Translations under genes and position numbers: made by a program
The notes under the pieces: generated by a model
What the model saw: the letters and a program-made list of their open reading frames with translations, nothing else
Told to the model about the DNA's origin: nothing
Database searches by the model: none
Source of the DNA: Nocardioides terrigena
GTDB taxonomy: Bacteria > Actinomycetota > Actinomycetes > Propionibacteriales > Nocardioidaceae
Length of the DNA stretch: 64,000 bases
NCBI RefSeq assembly: GCF_003047265.1
Contig: NZ_PZYY01000002.1
Location: 1-64,000 of the forward strand
Direction: 5' to 3'
Shown: positions 1-8,190 of the stretch, piece by piece
Layout of the letters: every line of letters starts with the position of its first letter
Numbering within the stretch: the stretch's first letter is position 1

Positions 1-114
1 CTGCGGGCGGCCCATTCAACGGTCAGGGATCACACCGTGTCCCGGTCGGTGGTTCGGACCGCCCGCTGACCTGCTGCCAACCTAAATGTCGGTGGTCGGT
101 GCTTGAGTGGGGTC

Positions 115-1548
115 ATGCACCTGACCACCGACCTCCACGAGCTGACCGGGGCCGCGCTCCTCGATCACGCCGAGGAGGTGGCGCGCACCCAGCGCGAGTG
201 CGAGGTCCAGGTCCTGCGGATCGCCGTGCAGCACGCGATCATCAACAACCCCGACCGCCTCGACCCCGCGCTGATCGGGTTGCCGGGCCGGGAGCGGGCC
301 AGGAGGTTCGGCGGCGTGGGGACGCCCGAGGTCGCGGAGTTCTGCTGCGCCGAGCTGGGTGCGCGGGTGGGCATCACCTCGTGGGCGGCCTCCTCGCTGA
401 TCGCCGACGCCCTCGACCTCGTCATCCGGCTGCCCCAGCTGTGGCGGCGCGTCGAGGCCCTCGAGGTCCGGGCGTCCTACGCCCGGTTCGTCGCCCGGCG
501 CACCCGGGACCTCACGCTCGAGCAGGCGGCGTACGTCGACTCGCGTGTCGCCGAGTCCGCCGACGGCCGCATCCCCTGGACCCGCTTCGAGGAGCTCGTC
601 ACCGGTGCGATCGCCGCCAGCGACCCGGAGGCTGCGGCCGCCCGCGAGGAGGAGCAGGCCCGCCGACAGTTCGCCGACGCGACCCGCTCCACCGAGGACG
701 GCATGCGCGGCTTCTACGTCCGCGCACCCTTCCACGTCGTCGCCCGCCTGGACGCGATCGTGGCGCACCTCGCCCGCATCCTGGCCGACCTCGGCGACAC
801 CGACCCCGAGGGCCATCGCCGGGTCAAGGCCGTCCTCGTGCTCACCGACCCCCAGCGCGCCGTCGCACTCATGACGGCGTACTCCGCGTGGCGCGACCGG
901 CCGGACGACCCTGACGGCCCCGCCGAGGAGCCAGTGCACGATCCCCAGCACGATGCCGAGCGCACGGGAGAGCGACCCGAGGTCGACTGGGACGCCCTCA
1001 TGCCGACCGTCGCCCTCATGGTCCACGTCTACGCCGGCGACGAGGAGACCGGTGTCGCTCGCGTCGAGGGCCAGGGACCGGTCACCGAGGCCTGGCTGCG
1101 TCACCACCTCGGCCCGCACGCGAGGTTCACCGTCAGCCCGGTGATCGACCTGGCCGGCCAGGCGCCTGTGGACGCCTACGAGATCCCCGACCGACATCGG
1201 CGGGCCGTGCATCTCATGACGCCGGCCGACACCTTCCCGTGGGGATCCAGCACGTCCCGCACCCAGCAGATCGACCACACCGTGGCCTTCCGGCACGGTG
1301 CGGACAGACCGCCGGGGCAGTCGAGGGTGGGCAACTACGGCCCGATGACCCAGCACCACCACCGGATCAAGACCCACGGGGCGTGGCAGGTGCAGCAGCC
1401 GTTCGCCGGGATCTACGTCTGGCGCGACCCCCACGGTGCGATCTACCTCGTCGACCACACCGGCACGCGACGGATCGGGGCACCCGCGACGACGGCCAGT
1501 CCGGCGGAGCTCGTCGTGAGCCGCGCCCTGCTGGGCCTCGCGGCCTGA
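115..1548 (+). CDS. DUF222 domain / degenerate HNH endonuclease-like protein
   Basis: A 477-residue protein of the DUF222 (13E12-type) family, abundant in actinobacteria and usually ending in an HNH nuclease domain. The N-terminal two thirds are helical and rich in Ala, Arg and Glu. Near residues 385-420 there is an HNH-like core with QIDHTVAF followed by NYGPMTQHHHRIKTHG, giving the Asp-His pair and the later His cluster. The two CxxC zinc knuckles seen in many relatives are absent, so nuclease activity is uncertain. I chose the ATG at 115; a TTG at 103 in the same frame would add four residues. The substrate and cellular role of this family are unknown. Confidence 0.85.
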   Translation: MHLTTDLHELTGAALLDHAEEVARTQRECEVQVLRIAVQHAIINNPDRLDPALIGLPGRERARRFGGVGTPEVAEFCCAELGARVGITSWAASSLIADALDLVIRLPQLWRRVEALEVRASYARFVARRTRDLTLEQAAYVDSRVAESADGRIPWTRFEELVTGAIAASDPEAAAAREEEQARRQFADATRSTEDGMRGFYVRAPFHVVARLDAIVAHLARILADLGDTDPEGHRRVKAVLVLTDPQRAVALMTAYSAWRDRPDDPDGPAEEPVHDPQHDAERTGERPEVDWDALMPTVALMVHVYAGDEETGVARVEGQGPVTEAWLRHHLGPHARFTVSPVIDLAGQAPVDAYEIPDRHRRAVHLMTPADTFPWGSSTSRTQQIDHTVAFRHGADRPPGQSRVGNYGPMTQHHHRIKTHGAWQVQQPFAGIYVWRDPHGAIYLVDHTGTRRIGAPATTASPAELVVSRALLGLAA

Positions 1549-1566
1549 GCCGGGTCCGGGCCAGGC

Positions 1567-2868
1567 TCAGGTCAGGCTGTCCCACACCTCGGGGGTGACC
1601 ACCCCGGTCGCCGGCAGCCCGGTCTTGCGCTGGTACGCCGCGACGGCGCGGGCGGTCCCCTTGTCGACGACGCCGTCGATGCGGACGGGCCGGCCGAGCG
1701 CCGCGGTGAGGGCGCGCTGGAGCCGGAGCACGCTCGCGCCGGTGTCGCCCACCTTGAGCAGCGGCTGTCCGCCGCGGGCGAGCAGCCCGGTCCAGGTGCT
1801 GCGGGTGAGGCGGCCGGTCTCGGGCAGGTCGAGCCTGCGCTGGGCCTTGCCGACCGCGGCGGCCGTGCGCGCGTCGTACCGGCCGGTGAGGGGAGCCGTC
1901 AGGAGACCCTGGCGGCGCAGCAGGCACTGCGCGGCGCGGACGGCGTCACCACTGCGTCCCTTGCCCAGGGTCGGGTAGCGGCGCAGGTCCACGTCCACGC
2001 CACGGCACAGCGGACGGCTGCGGGGCGCGACCGACCCACGGCCGACGTCGACCCAGTTGGCGTCGACGACCATCGGGTAGCCGCCGAACGTCTGCGTGAC
2101 GTCGAGCGCGTACTGGTGGACGCGGTCGTGGTCGTCCCACTCGTCGCTCAGCACGCGCTTGTCGGTGCGCACGTCCGACCGGCCGTTGTCCCAGGCGAAC
2201 CAGATGTCGTCGGGCATCGCGTACGAGCCGCGGGAGACGCGGTGCGCGTAGTCCAGGGAGGTGATCGCGGCGCCGATGTTGGAGTAGACGCCCGAGCGGT
2301 AGCCCGAGCCGCGCAGGGCCTTCGTCCACCCGGAGAGGAACGACAGCGCCGCGCGGCGGCAGTTGTCCGGGGCGATGTCGTAGTCCTCGAGGTCGTAGTA
2401 CAGCGTGCTGCCCCGGCCGATGCCGAGACCGCGCGCGGTGCTCACCGCGGCCGCGGCCTCGCGCCGTCCTTCCCGGCCGGCGGCGGCCAGGTCGGACGAC
2501 ATGACGTCCGGATAGCCCGAGCAGCTGGCCTGCGGCCCGACCCACAGCGGCAACAGGTGCCAGCCCCGGCGCTGCTGGGTGCCGACCCAGTCCGCGTCGA
2601 GCTCGGGCTGGTCGCACAGGCGGTTGCTACCGCCGACGTAGATGCCGATGCCGGCGTACGGCGAGGACAGCCGCCACGCGTCCATCACCTCCTGCGCCGG
2701 GGTCGCGCACGTGTCGAACGCGTAGCCGGTCAGTGACCCGGGCTCGGCGCCGCCGCCTCCCGGGGCGGCGTAGGCCGGCGTCGGTAGCGTGAGGGTGGCG
2801 GCTGCGGTCGCCACCAGGGCGAGCGTGGCCAGGCAGCGTCGTGCAAGAGGAACCCCCGAGATTCGCAT
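1567..2868 (-). CDS. Secreted DUF1906 (Rv2525c-like) protein with two peptidoglycan-binding domains
   Basis: A 433-residue exported protein. Residues 1 to about 35 form a signal peptide with Arg residues, a long Ala/Leu core and a PAYAAP cleavage region. Residues about 45-290 match the DUF1906 glycoside-hydrolase-like fold; the acidic stretch YYDLEDYD and the later DANWVDVG resemble its active-site strands. Two PG_binding_1 repeats follow (about 305-360 and 375-430; LRLQRALTAAL, AVAAYQRKTGLPATG). Together they suggest a cell-wall-bound enzyme acting outside the membrane; the substrate is unknown. The open frame continues far upstream, but the ATG at 2868 directly precedes the signal peptide. 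It is divergent from the small gene at 2941. Confidence 0.87.
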   Translation of the reverse strand: MRISGVPLARRCLATLALVATAAATLTLPTPAYAAPGGGGAEPGSLTGYAFDTCATPAQEVMDAWRLSSPYAGIGIYVGGSNRLCDQPELDADWVGTQQRRGWHLLPLWVGPQASCSGYPDVMSSDLAAAGREGRREAAAAVSTARGLGIGRGSTLYYDLEDYDIAPDNCRRAALSFLSGWTKALRGSGYRSGVYSNIGAAITSLDYAHRVSRGSYAMPDDIWFAWDNGRSDVRTDKRVLSDEWDDHDRVHQYALDVTQTFGGYPMVVDANWVDVGRGSVAPRSRPLCRGVDVDLRRYPTLGKGRSGDAVRAAQCLLRRQGLLTAPLTGRYDARTAAAVGKAQRRLDLPETGRLTRSTWTGLLARGGQPLLKVGDTGASVLRLQRALTAALGRPVRIDGVVDKGTARAVAAYQRKTGLPATGVVTPEVWDSLT

Positions 2869-2940
2869 GGCGAGAAGGATAGGGCGCCCGGCAAGCGTCG
2901 GCGAGCCACTATCGTCTGGCCCCCAGACAGAGGAGATGAC

Positions 2941-3204
2941 GTGTTCGGACGCCGGCAAGACCACCTGCCCCCGCTCGAGAGGGCTCTCGAGGCCGCCTCC
3001 GGGCTCAAGGCGGGGTCGTGGGAGAGCGTCGAGGCGCTGTCGATGCTGTCCGTCGAGTGCGCCGGGCGACCGGAGGCGAGGAGCCTCTACGAGTCGGCCC
3101 TCGCGGCGTCCCAGGGCCTGCAGTCGGGGTCGTGGGCCAGCGTCCGGAGCCTGGCCTGGTTGGTCCGTGCGGAGCGCGCGCTCGCGGGGGACGCTGAGGT
3201 GTAG
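2941..3204 (+). CDS. Small hypothetical protein with an internal duplication
   Basis: An 87-residue soluble protein I cannot assign to a family. It starts with GTG, preceded by a good ribosome binding site (AGAGGAG, 2929-2935). A unit of about 22 residues occurs twice: ALEAASGLKAGSWESVEAL near residue 15 and ALAASQGLQSGSWASVRSL near residue 53, each followed by a short hydrophobic helix-like segment. The GSW-SV core is the most conserved part. It stands alone between a divergent DUF1906 gene and a hairpin at 3272-3295. The RBS and internal repeat support a real gene; function is unknown. Confidence 0.62.
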   Translation: MFGRRQDHLPPLERALEAASGLKAGSWESVEALSMLSVECAGRPEARSLYESALAASQGLQSGSWASVRSLAWLVRAERALAGDAEV

Positions 3205-3271
3205 CCACCACCCCTGATCCGGGCTCGCGCGAGATCCGACCGAACCGTCGGGCGTCCTCGAGGCGTTGAAG

Positions 3272-3295
3272 TGGTGGAGGGATCGTCCTCCACCA
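3272..3295 (+). terminator. Hairpin, candidate terminator of the small gene
   Basis: Perfect 9-base arms TGGTGGAGG and CCTCCACCA around a 6-base loop. It lies about 68 bases after the small gene and 72 before the sigma-factor gene. There is no T-run, which is common for actinobacterial terminators. It could instead act on the sigma-factor leader. Confidence 0.45.
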
Positions 3296-3366
3296 GCCGC
3301 CCGTAGCCACGCCGCCGCGGAGGGCGCATCATCGTTGTGGGACGTCTCGGTGGAAGGGATCGACCG

Positions 3367-3876
3367 ATGACCGACGACCAGGACTTCGCCGACTTCGTCG
3401 CCGCTCGCTGGACGTCGCTCTACCGCCTCGCCTACCTGCTGGCCGCGTCGCCGACGGGCGCGGAGGACCTCCTGCAGACCACGCTGGAGAAGGCCTACGT
3501 GAACTGGGGTCGCATCAGCCGCGTGGAGCACCCCGAGGCCTACGTACGTCGGATGCTCGCCACCACCCTGGTCTCGAGCCGCCGCCGCGCCTGGACCCGC
3601 GAGAGGCCGAGCGAGCAGCTGCCGGAGACGCCCGGGGAGTCCGAGGAGCTGCAGGTGGTCGACCGCTGCCTGCTCTGGCCGCTGGTGTGTGCACTGCCGG
3701 AGAGGCAGCGGGCGGTGATCGTGCTGCGCTACTACGAGGGCCTGAGCGAGGCCCAGATAGCCGAGGTGCTCGGCTGCGCCAGGGGCACCGTGAAGTCCCA
3801 GTCGTCGGCGGCCATCGGAGCGCTGCGACGGGCGCTGGCGGCAGCAGGCGTGGGAGAGGCGGTGAGCACGTCATGA
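3367..3876 (+). CDS. SigE-family ECF RNA polymerase sigma factor
   Basis: A 169-residue extracytoplasmic-function sigma factor of the small actinobacterial SigE type. Region 2 covers about residues 8-75, with YRLAYLLAASPTGAEDLLQ and KAYVNWGRI typical of the core-binding and -10 recognition helices. Region 4 covers about 105-155, with LPERQRAVIVLRYYEGLSE and the helix-turn-helix AQIAEVLGCARGTVKSQ. The ATG at 3367 follows a purine-rich GGAAGGGA. The stop overlaps the next gene (ATGA), so the two are very likely co-translated. The next gene's product is a single-pass membrane protein, the usual arrangement for a sigma factor and its partner. Signal and regulon are unknown. Confidence 0.9.
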   Translation: MTDDQDFADFVAARWTSLYRLAYLLAASPTGAEDLLQTTLEKAYVNWGRISRVEHPEAYVRRMLATTLVSSRRRAWTRERPSEQLPETPGESEELQVVDRCLLWPLVCALPERQRAVIVLRYYEGLSEAQIAEVLGCARGTVKSQSSAAIGALRRALAAAGVGEAVSTS

Positions 3877-4721
3877 ACCTCGACGAGGAGCTCCGTGGGA
3901 CGCTGACCCGCGAGGCGGAGAGGCGGACCGCTCCGCCGCCCGACATCGTCGGCATAATCAGCGGCGGTCGCGTACGCCGACGTCGTCGCACCGTCGTGCG
4001 GCTCGGTGCGGTGGCCGCCGCGACCGTGCTCGTGGGCTCGGCTGCCTACGGCGTCCTGACGGTCGAGCTCTCCGCCCCCGGGACCGACCAGGGCCCTGCG
4101 AGCACGCGAGACGACTCCGCGACGCCCGACCTCCTGCCCGACAACGGAGTCCCACTCGAGTCAGGGGTCACCTACCGGCTGCCCGTCGGCACTGACGCGT
4201 CCGGCGGGGCCATCGAGGTCGACCTGGCCGTCGAGGGAATGAACTGGTCAGTCTCTGGCTTTCCGGTCGTGCACTACGCCTACGCGACCTTTGCCGGCTT
4301 CGGTGCCTACATGCCCTCCGCGCTGGCCGACGGCACGGGCTGCCTCCGCGACCGTACGACCTCGGATCTGGGCGACACGCCGCAGGACCTCGCGAAGCGG
4401 CTGACCGAGCTGCCGCGGAGCACGGTCCTCGAGTCGCCGACGGCGACGGAGGTCTTCGGCCGCGCCGCGGTCCACCTGCGGCTACGGGTCGACGTCGACT
4501 GTCCGAACTACTACCGCGTCGCCCAGACACCTCGTGGCGATCGCGGAATCACCTACTCCGGCGCAGGTCCCAATCCCGAGAGCGTCGTCATCGACTTCTG
4601 GGTCCTGGACATCGACGGGACTCCGGTCGTGGTCGACCAGTGGCGCGACAACGACGCGCCGAGGGACCTGGTGGACATGGCCAGACGGGCTCGGGAGTCC
4701 ATCACCTTCGTCGTCGACTAG
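3873..4721 (+). CDS. Single-pass membrane protein, putative anti-sigma partner
   Basis: A 282-residue protein with a short cytoplasmic N-terminus (about 1-38, ending in a run of Arg), one membrane segment (about 42-63) and an extracytoplasmic domain of about 215 residues. The start overlaps the stop of the sigma-factor gene, so coupling is expected. The N-terminal region is short and lacks the zinc-binding HxxxCxxC motif of ZAS anti-sigma factors. I therefore infer an anti-sigma or sensor role only from position and topology. The extracellular part (TYRLPVGTD, YATFAGFGAYMPSALADG) has two probable Cys residues and no domain I recognise. Confidence 0.75.
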   Translation: MNLDEELRGTLTREAERRTAPPPDIVGIISGGRVRRRRRTVVRLGAVAAATVLVGSAAYGVLTVELSAPGTDQGPASTRDDSATPDLLPDNGVPLESGVTYRLPVGTDASGGAIEVDLAVEGMNWSVSGFPVVHYAYATFAGFGAYMPSALADGTGCLRDRTTSDLGDTPQDLAKRLTELPRSTVLESPTATEVFGRAAVHLRLRVDVDCPNYYRVAQTPRGDRGITYSGAGPNPESVVIDFWVLDIDGTPVVVDQWRDNDAPRDLVDMARRARESITFVVD

Positions 4722-4750
4722 CAGGCCGGACGACAGGTAGCGTCGTGAGG

Positions 4751-5029
4751 ATGCCGGACGACCACACCACCGACGACATCGTGCACGAGTCCGCCCTGCA
4801 GCTCTGGGCGGCCGCGCAGACCGACTTCGATCCCTTCGAGGTGCCACCCGAGGAGTGGGGACCGAACGTCGTCCCCGTCCGCGACGCCGACATCGCCCAC
4901 GACACGCATCTCGACGTGGCGGTCGTGCGCGAGTCGATCGGGCGGCTGGAGGGCTCTCGCCTCGTCGCGGAGCGGGAGGGCTCCGACGTCGTCGTCACCC
5001 GGATCGTCCCGGACGACGTGCCGCTCTGA
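4751..5029 (+). CDS. Small hypothetical protein, possibly winged-helix-like
   Basis: A 92-residue acidic protein. The middle and end (HDTHLDVAVVRESIGRLEGSRLVAEREGSDVVVTRIVPDD) read like helix-turn-helix followed by a beta wing, but this is only pattern resemblance. The ATG at 4751 lies 29 bases after the membrane-protein gene; a GTG at 4745 in frame is also possible. It may be the last gene of the sigma-factor unit. It ends a few bases before a convergent acyl-CoA dehydrogenase gene. No function can be assigned. Confidence 0.6.
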   Translation: MPDDHTTDDIVHESALQLWAAAQTDFDPFEVPPEEWGPNVVPVRDADIAHDTHLDVAVVRESIGRLEGSRLVAEREGSDVVVTRIVPDDVPL

Positions 5030-5035
5030 GCCGGC

Positions 5036-6184
5036 CTACAGCCCCAGCATCCTCCCGATGATCTCCTTCTGGATCTCGGTGGTCCCGCCGTAGATCGTCT
5101 GGATCCGGGAATCGGTGTAGGCCCGGGAGATCGGGTACTCGCTCATGTAGCCGTACCCGCCGTGCAGCTGCACGCCCGCGTCTACGACCCGCTTCTGCAG
5201 CTCGGTGGTCCACCACTTCGCCATCGAGGCGAGCGACGTGTCGACGGTGCCGGCGTTGAGCCGCAGCACGCAGTCGTTGACGAAGACCCGGGCGATGTGG
5301 GCCTCGGTCGCCATCTCGGCCAGCACGAACCGGTTGTGCTGGAACGACCCGATCGGCTTGCCGAACGCCTCGCGCTCCCGGGCGTAGGCCAGGCAGAGCT
5401 CCAGCACGTGCTCGATCGCGGCGACCGCGATGCAGGCGATGGAGATCCGCTCCTGGGGCAGGTTCTCCATCAACGAGACGAATCCCGACCCGGGAGCGCC
5501 GAGCAGGTTGGCCTTCGGGACGTGGACGTCGGTGAACGACAGCTCGGCGGTGTCCTGGGCGTGCAGCCCCATCTTGTCGAGGTTGCGGCCCCGCTCGAAG
5601 CCCTCCATCCCGCGCTCGACCACCAGCAGGCTGATGCCCTGGTGGCCGGCCTCGGGATCGGTGCGGCAGACGACGATGACGAGGTCGGAGAGGATCCCGT
5701 TGCTGATGAACGTCTTGGACCCGTTGAGCACGTAGTGGTCGCCGGCGTCGACCGCCGTCGTACGGATGCCCTGCAGGTCCGACCCGGCGCCCGGCTCGGT
5801 CATCGCGATGGCCGAGATCAGCTCGCCGGAGACGAGCCCGGGCAGCCAGCGCCGCTTCTGCTCCTCGGTCCCGAGGGTGGAGATGTAGGGCACGATGATG
5901 TCGGTGTGCACGGCGAAACCGGGCCCGGAGGCCCCCACCCGCGAGGCCTCCTCGGCGAGCACCATGTTGTAGCGGAAGTCCGAGATCCCGGCGCCGCCGT
6001 ACTCCTCCTCGACGTCGAAGCACAGCAGCCCCGCCTCGCCCGCCTTGCGCCACACGTCGCGGTCGACGATGCCGTCGGCCTCCCACTTCGCGTGGTACGG
6101 CGCGACCTCGCGCTCCATGAACGTGCGGGCGGTGGCGCGGAAGTCCTCGTGCTCCTGCTCGAGGATCGACGGGCGCTCAGGCAT
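5036..6184 (-). CDS. Acyl-CoA dehydrogenase
   Basis: A 382-residue FAD-dependent acyl-CoA dehydrogenase of normal length that introduces an alpha-beta double bond into an acyl-CoA. Signature segments are FDVEEEYGGAG, AMTEPGAGSDLQGI and, near the end, GGYGYMSEYPISRAYTDSRIQTIYGG. The catalytic Glu site of medium-chain enzymes is Gly here (IYGGTTEI), as in long-chain and isovaleryl-type enzymes. The Glu in HVLELCLAYARER may be the base instead. Its start overlaps the end of the MpaB-type gene by 8 bases, so it is the third gene of that unit. The substrate cannot be read from sequence. Confidence 0.93.
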   Translation of the reverse strand: MPERPSILEQEHEDFRATARTFMEREVAPYHAKWEADGIVDRDVWRKAGEAGLLCFDVEEEYGGAGISDFRYNMVLAEEASRVGASGPGFAVHTDIIVPYISTLGTEEQKRRWLPGLVSGELISAIAMTEPGAGSDLQGIRTTAVDAGDHYVLNGSKTFISNGILSDLVIVVCRTDPEAGHQGISLLVVERGMEGFERGRNLDKMGLHAQDTAELSFTDVHVPKANLLGAPGSGFVSLMENLPQERISIACIAVAAIEHVLELCLAYAREREAFGKPIGSFQHNRFVLAEMATEAHIARVFVNDCVLRLNAGTVDTSLASMAKWWTTELQKRVVDAGVQLHGGYGYMSEYPISRAYTDSRIQTIYGGTTEIQKEIIGRMLGL

Positions 6185-7115
6185 GGGTGCTCCTAGGGAG
6201 GGTCGGACCGGCGTGCGAGGGGGAGTTGAGGGCGTCGAGCATGGACAGCGGGCCGAGGTCGGCGAGCCGGTGTCCACCGGGATAGGTGGTCGCGCGGTGG
6301 CGGAACTCCTCGCGCCGAGGGGGAGCGAAGCGCAGCAGGAACCCGCGTGCCCGCAGGCCGCCGCGGACCAGCCGGCCGAGCCAGGCGGGCTGCGCGGGCA
6401 TCCCGAGCGCGATCCGCAGCGGCTCGTCCATGATCGCGACCGACACCCGTCGGACCAGGGGGCGCAGGGGCGCGGGAACGACGCTGCTCCCGATCTCGAT
6501 CGTCGCCTCGGCGACGGCGTGGCCGGCGGGCGTAGGCGCGAAGTGCGCGCGCTCGTAGGCGACGAGCAGCTCCAGGTAGCCGTCGTACGTCGTGGGCAGG
6601 TCCTTGATGCCCATCAGCTCGCCGAAGCGCGTGGTCACCCTGGTGATCGCCACGAGCTCGTGGGGGTCGAGCGGACGCCAGCCGTAGAGCGAGATCCAGC
6701 GCACCGGGCCGACGATGGTGGTGGCCAGCACGTAGGCGAGCTCGTCGTTCGGGATGTCGTAGTGGCCGTGGATCCGGTTGAGGCGGCGCACGGCGGCGTG
6801 GCCGCGCTCGCTGTCGATCCCGTCGACCGTGGCCTCCTGGCCGATGAGGATCGTGTCGTCGTAGCGCTTCATGCCGTCGTGCTCGAACTCACCGGTCTCG
6901 TGCAGGAGCCGCGCGATCGACGGCACGCCGTAGTCGCGCATGAACGCGATCCCGGTCCCTTGGGAGTAGTCCCACGGGAACTCGCGGCGCGCGGTCAGGC
7001 CGAGGATCTCGTCGGCGTCCCGCTCGGGGTCGAGCGCGCGGATCCGTCGGAGGTTGTCGTAGCGGCGGGGATGGGCCAGCAGCCGTGGCCGGCCCCCTCG
7101 GGTCAGGAGACCCAT
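6177..7115 (-). CDS. Oxygenase MpaB family (DUF2236) protein
   Basis: A 312-residue protein of the DUF2236/MpaB family, which includes latex-clearing-protein relatives; characterised members bind haem b and oxidise hydrophobic substrates. Supporting stretches are TARREFPWDYSQGTG, the Arg/His segment AVRRLNRIHGHYDIPNDELAYVLAT, and PVRWISLYGWRPLDPHE. No signal peptide is seen, so a cytoplasmic protein is likely. The ATG at 7115 lies inside the end of the F420-dependent oxidoreductase gene (13-base overlap), and its stop lies inside the acyl-CoA dehydrogenase start. The overlaps suggest tightly coupled expression. The substrate is unknown. Confidence 0.82.
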   Translation of the reverse strand: MGLLTRGGRPRLLAHPRRYDNLRRIRALDPERDADEILGLTARREFPWDYSQGTGIAFMRDYGVPSIARLLHETGEFEHDGMKRYDDTILIGQEATVDGIDSERGHAAVRRLNRIHGHYDIPNDELAYVLATTIVGPVRWISLYGWRPLDPHELVAITRVTTRFGELMGIKDLPTTYDGYLELLVAYERAHFAPTPAGHAVAEATIEIGSSVVPAPLRPLVRRVSVAIMDEPLRIALGMPAQPAWLGRLVRGGLRARGFLLRFAPPRREEFRHRATTYPGGHRLADLGPLSMLDALNSPSHAGPTLPRSTHA

Positions 7116-8143
7116 TCCTTCACCTGCGCGATGGTGGCGGCCGGGTCGTCGGTCGCCGGCGTGAGCGAGAGGTTGGTGATGCCGGCCTCGCGGAAGGCGG
7201 CGATCCGCTCCTTCACGTACGACGCGGGGCCGACGAGGTTGGCCGCCTCCAGCCACTCGGTGGGGACCAGCGCCTCGGCCTCCTTCTTCTTGCCCGAGAG
7301 GTAGAGGTCCTGGATCTCCGCGGCCTCCTTCTCGTAGCCGTAGGAGCGGGCGACGTCGTTGTAGAAGTTCTTGCCCCGGGCGCCCATGCCCCCGACGTAC
7401 AGCGCGAAGGTCGGGCGGGCGAGGTCGAGCAGCGCCTTGGTCTCCGGGCCCTCGCCGATGGCGACCATGCCGCCGGCGTTGATCTCGAGCGGGCCCAGGC
7501 CGGCCGAGCGATTGGCCTTCCCGGCCGCGAGCGCGTCGCCCCACACCTGGTGCGCCTTCTCGGGGTGGAACAGGATCGGGATCCACCCGTCGGCGATCTC
7601 GGCGGCCTGCTCGACGCTCTTGGGGCCGAGGCCGGCGATGTAGATCGGGATCGAGTCCCGCTCGGGGCGGGTGAGGATCTTGAGCGCCTTGCCGAGGCCG
7701 GTGACCGCGCCGTCCTCCTTGGTGAGCGGCAGCTTGATGATGCCGTCGTTGGTCAGCGGCTCCCGCTTGAGCCCGCGGCGCACGATGTCGATCACCTCGG
7801 CGGTGCGGCCCAGCGGCTTGGAGTAGGGGACCCCGTGGAAGCCCTCGATGACCTGGGGGCCGCTCGCGCCGAGGCCGAGGATCGCGCGGCCGCCGGAGAC
7901 GTTGTCGAGACCGGCCGCGGTCTGCAGCAGCGCTCCGGGGGTGCGCGAGTAGATGTTGAGGATCGCCGAGCCGATCTCGATCGTCTCGGTCTTGGCCGCG
8001 AGGTAGCCCATCAGCGTGGGGGAGTCGAAGCCGTAGGCCTCCGCCACCCAGACGGTGTCGAGGCCCGCCTTCTCGAGGGCGCTGACCTGGTCGGCGGCCT
8101 CGCGCGGGTTCCCGGCGTACATGAGCGGCATGGAGAGCTTCAT
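7103..8143 (-). CDS. LLM-class F420-dependent oxidoreductase
   Basis: A 346-residue luciferase-like (TIM barrel) oxidoreductase expected to use coenzyme F420. The N-terminus MKLSMPLMYAGNPREAADQV, the WVAEAYGFDSPTLMGYLAAKT segment and IGSAILNIYSRTPGALLQTAA are typical of actinobacterial F420-dependent members. GLGPKSVEQAAEIADGWIPILF is the conserved C-terminal barrel motif. It is the first gene of a three-gene overlapping unit with the MpaB-type protein and acyl-CoA dehydrogenase. The ATG at 8143 is preceded by an inverted repeat (8154-8172) that may be the operator. The exact substrate is unknown; lipid or xenobiotic catabolism is inferred from the neighbours. Confidence 0.88.
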   Translation of the reverse strand: MKLSMPLMYAGNPREAADQVSALEKAGLDTVWVAEAYGFDSPTLMGYLAAKTETIEIGSAILNIYSRTPGALLQTAAGLDNVSGGRAILGLGASGPQVIEGFHGVPYSKPLGRTAEVIDIVRRGLKREPLTNDGIIKLPLTKEDGAVTGLGKALKILTRPERDSIPIYIAGLGPKSVEQAAEIADGWIPILFHPEKAHQVWGDALAAGKANRSAGLGPLEINAGGMVAIGEGPETKALLDLARPTFALYVGGMGARGKNFYNDVARSYGYEKEAAEIQDLYLSGKKKEAEALVPTEWLEAANLVGPASYVKERIAAFREAGITNLSLTPATDDPAATIAQVKEWVS

Positions 8144-8153
8144 GGGGCCAACT

Positions 8154-8172
8154 GTGACACCGTTACTGTCAC
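8154..8172 (-). promoter_or_regulatory. Inverted repeat, candidate operator of the F420/MpaB/ACAD unit
   Basis: GTGACA and TGTCAC are separated by 7 bases, centred about 20 bases before the oxidoreductase start. The dyad fits a dimeric repressor of TetR type, which often controls acyl-CoA dehydrogenase operons. No regulator gene lies nearby, so the factor is unknown. Confidence 0.45.
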
Positions 8173-8190
8173 GATCGCAAGGACCGTCGC

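Noticed and set aside
3..68. GCGGGCGG at 3-10 and CCGCCCGC at 59-66 as a hairpin before the DUF222 gene.
   Set aside because: Eight-base GC arms 48 bases apart are expected by chance in this composition.
6277..6277. An earlier start for the acyl-CoA dehydrogenase at 6277.
   Set aside because: The extra 31 residues are Pro/Ser/Arg-rich and unlike the conserved N-terminus; the ATG at 6184 directly precedes the dehydrogenase domain and gives the usual length.
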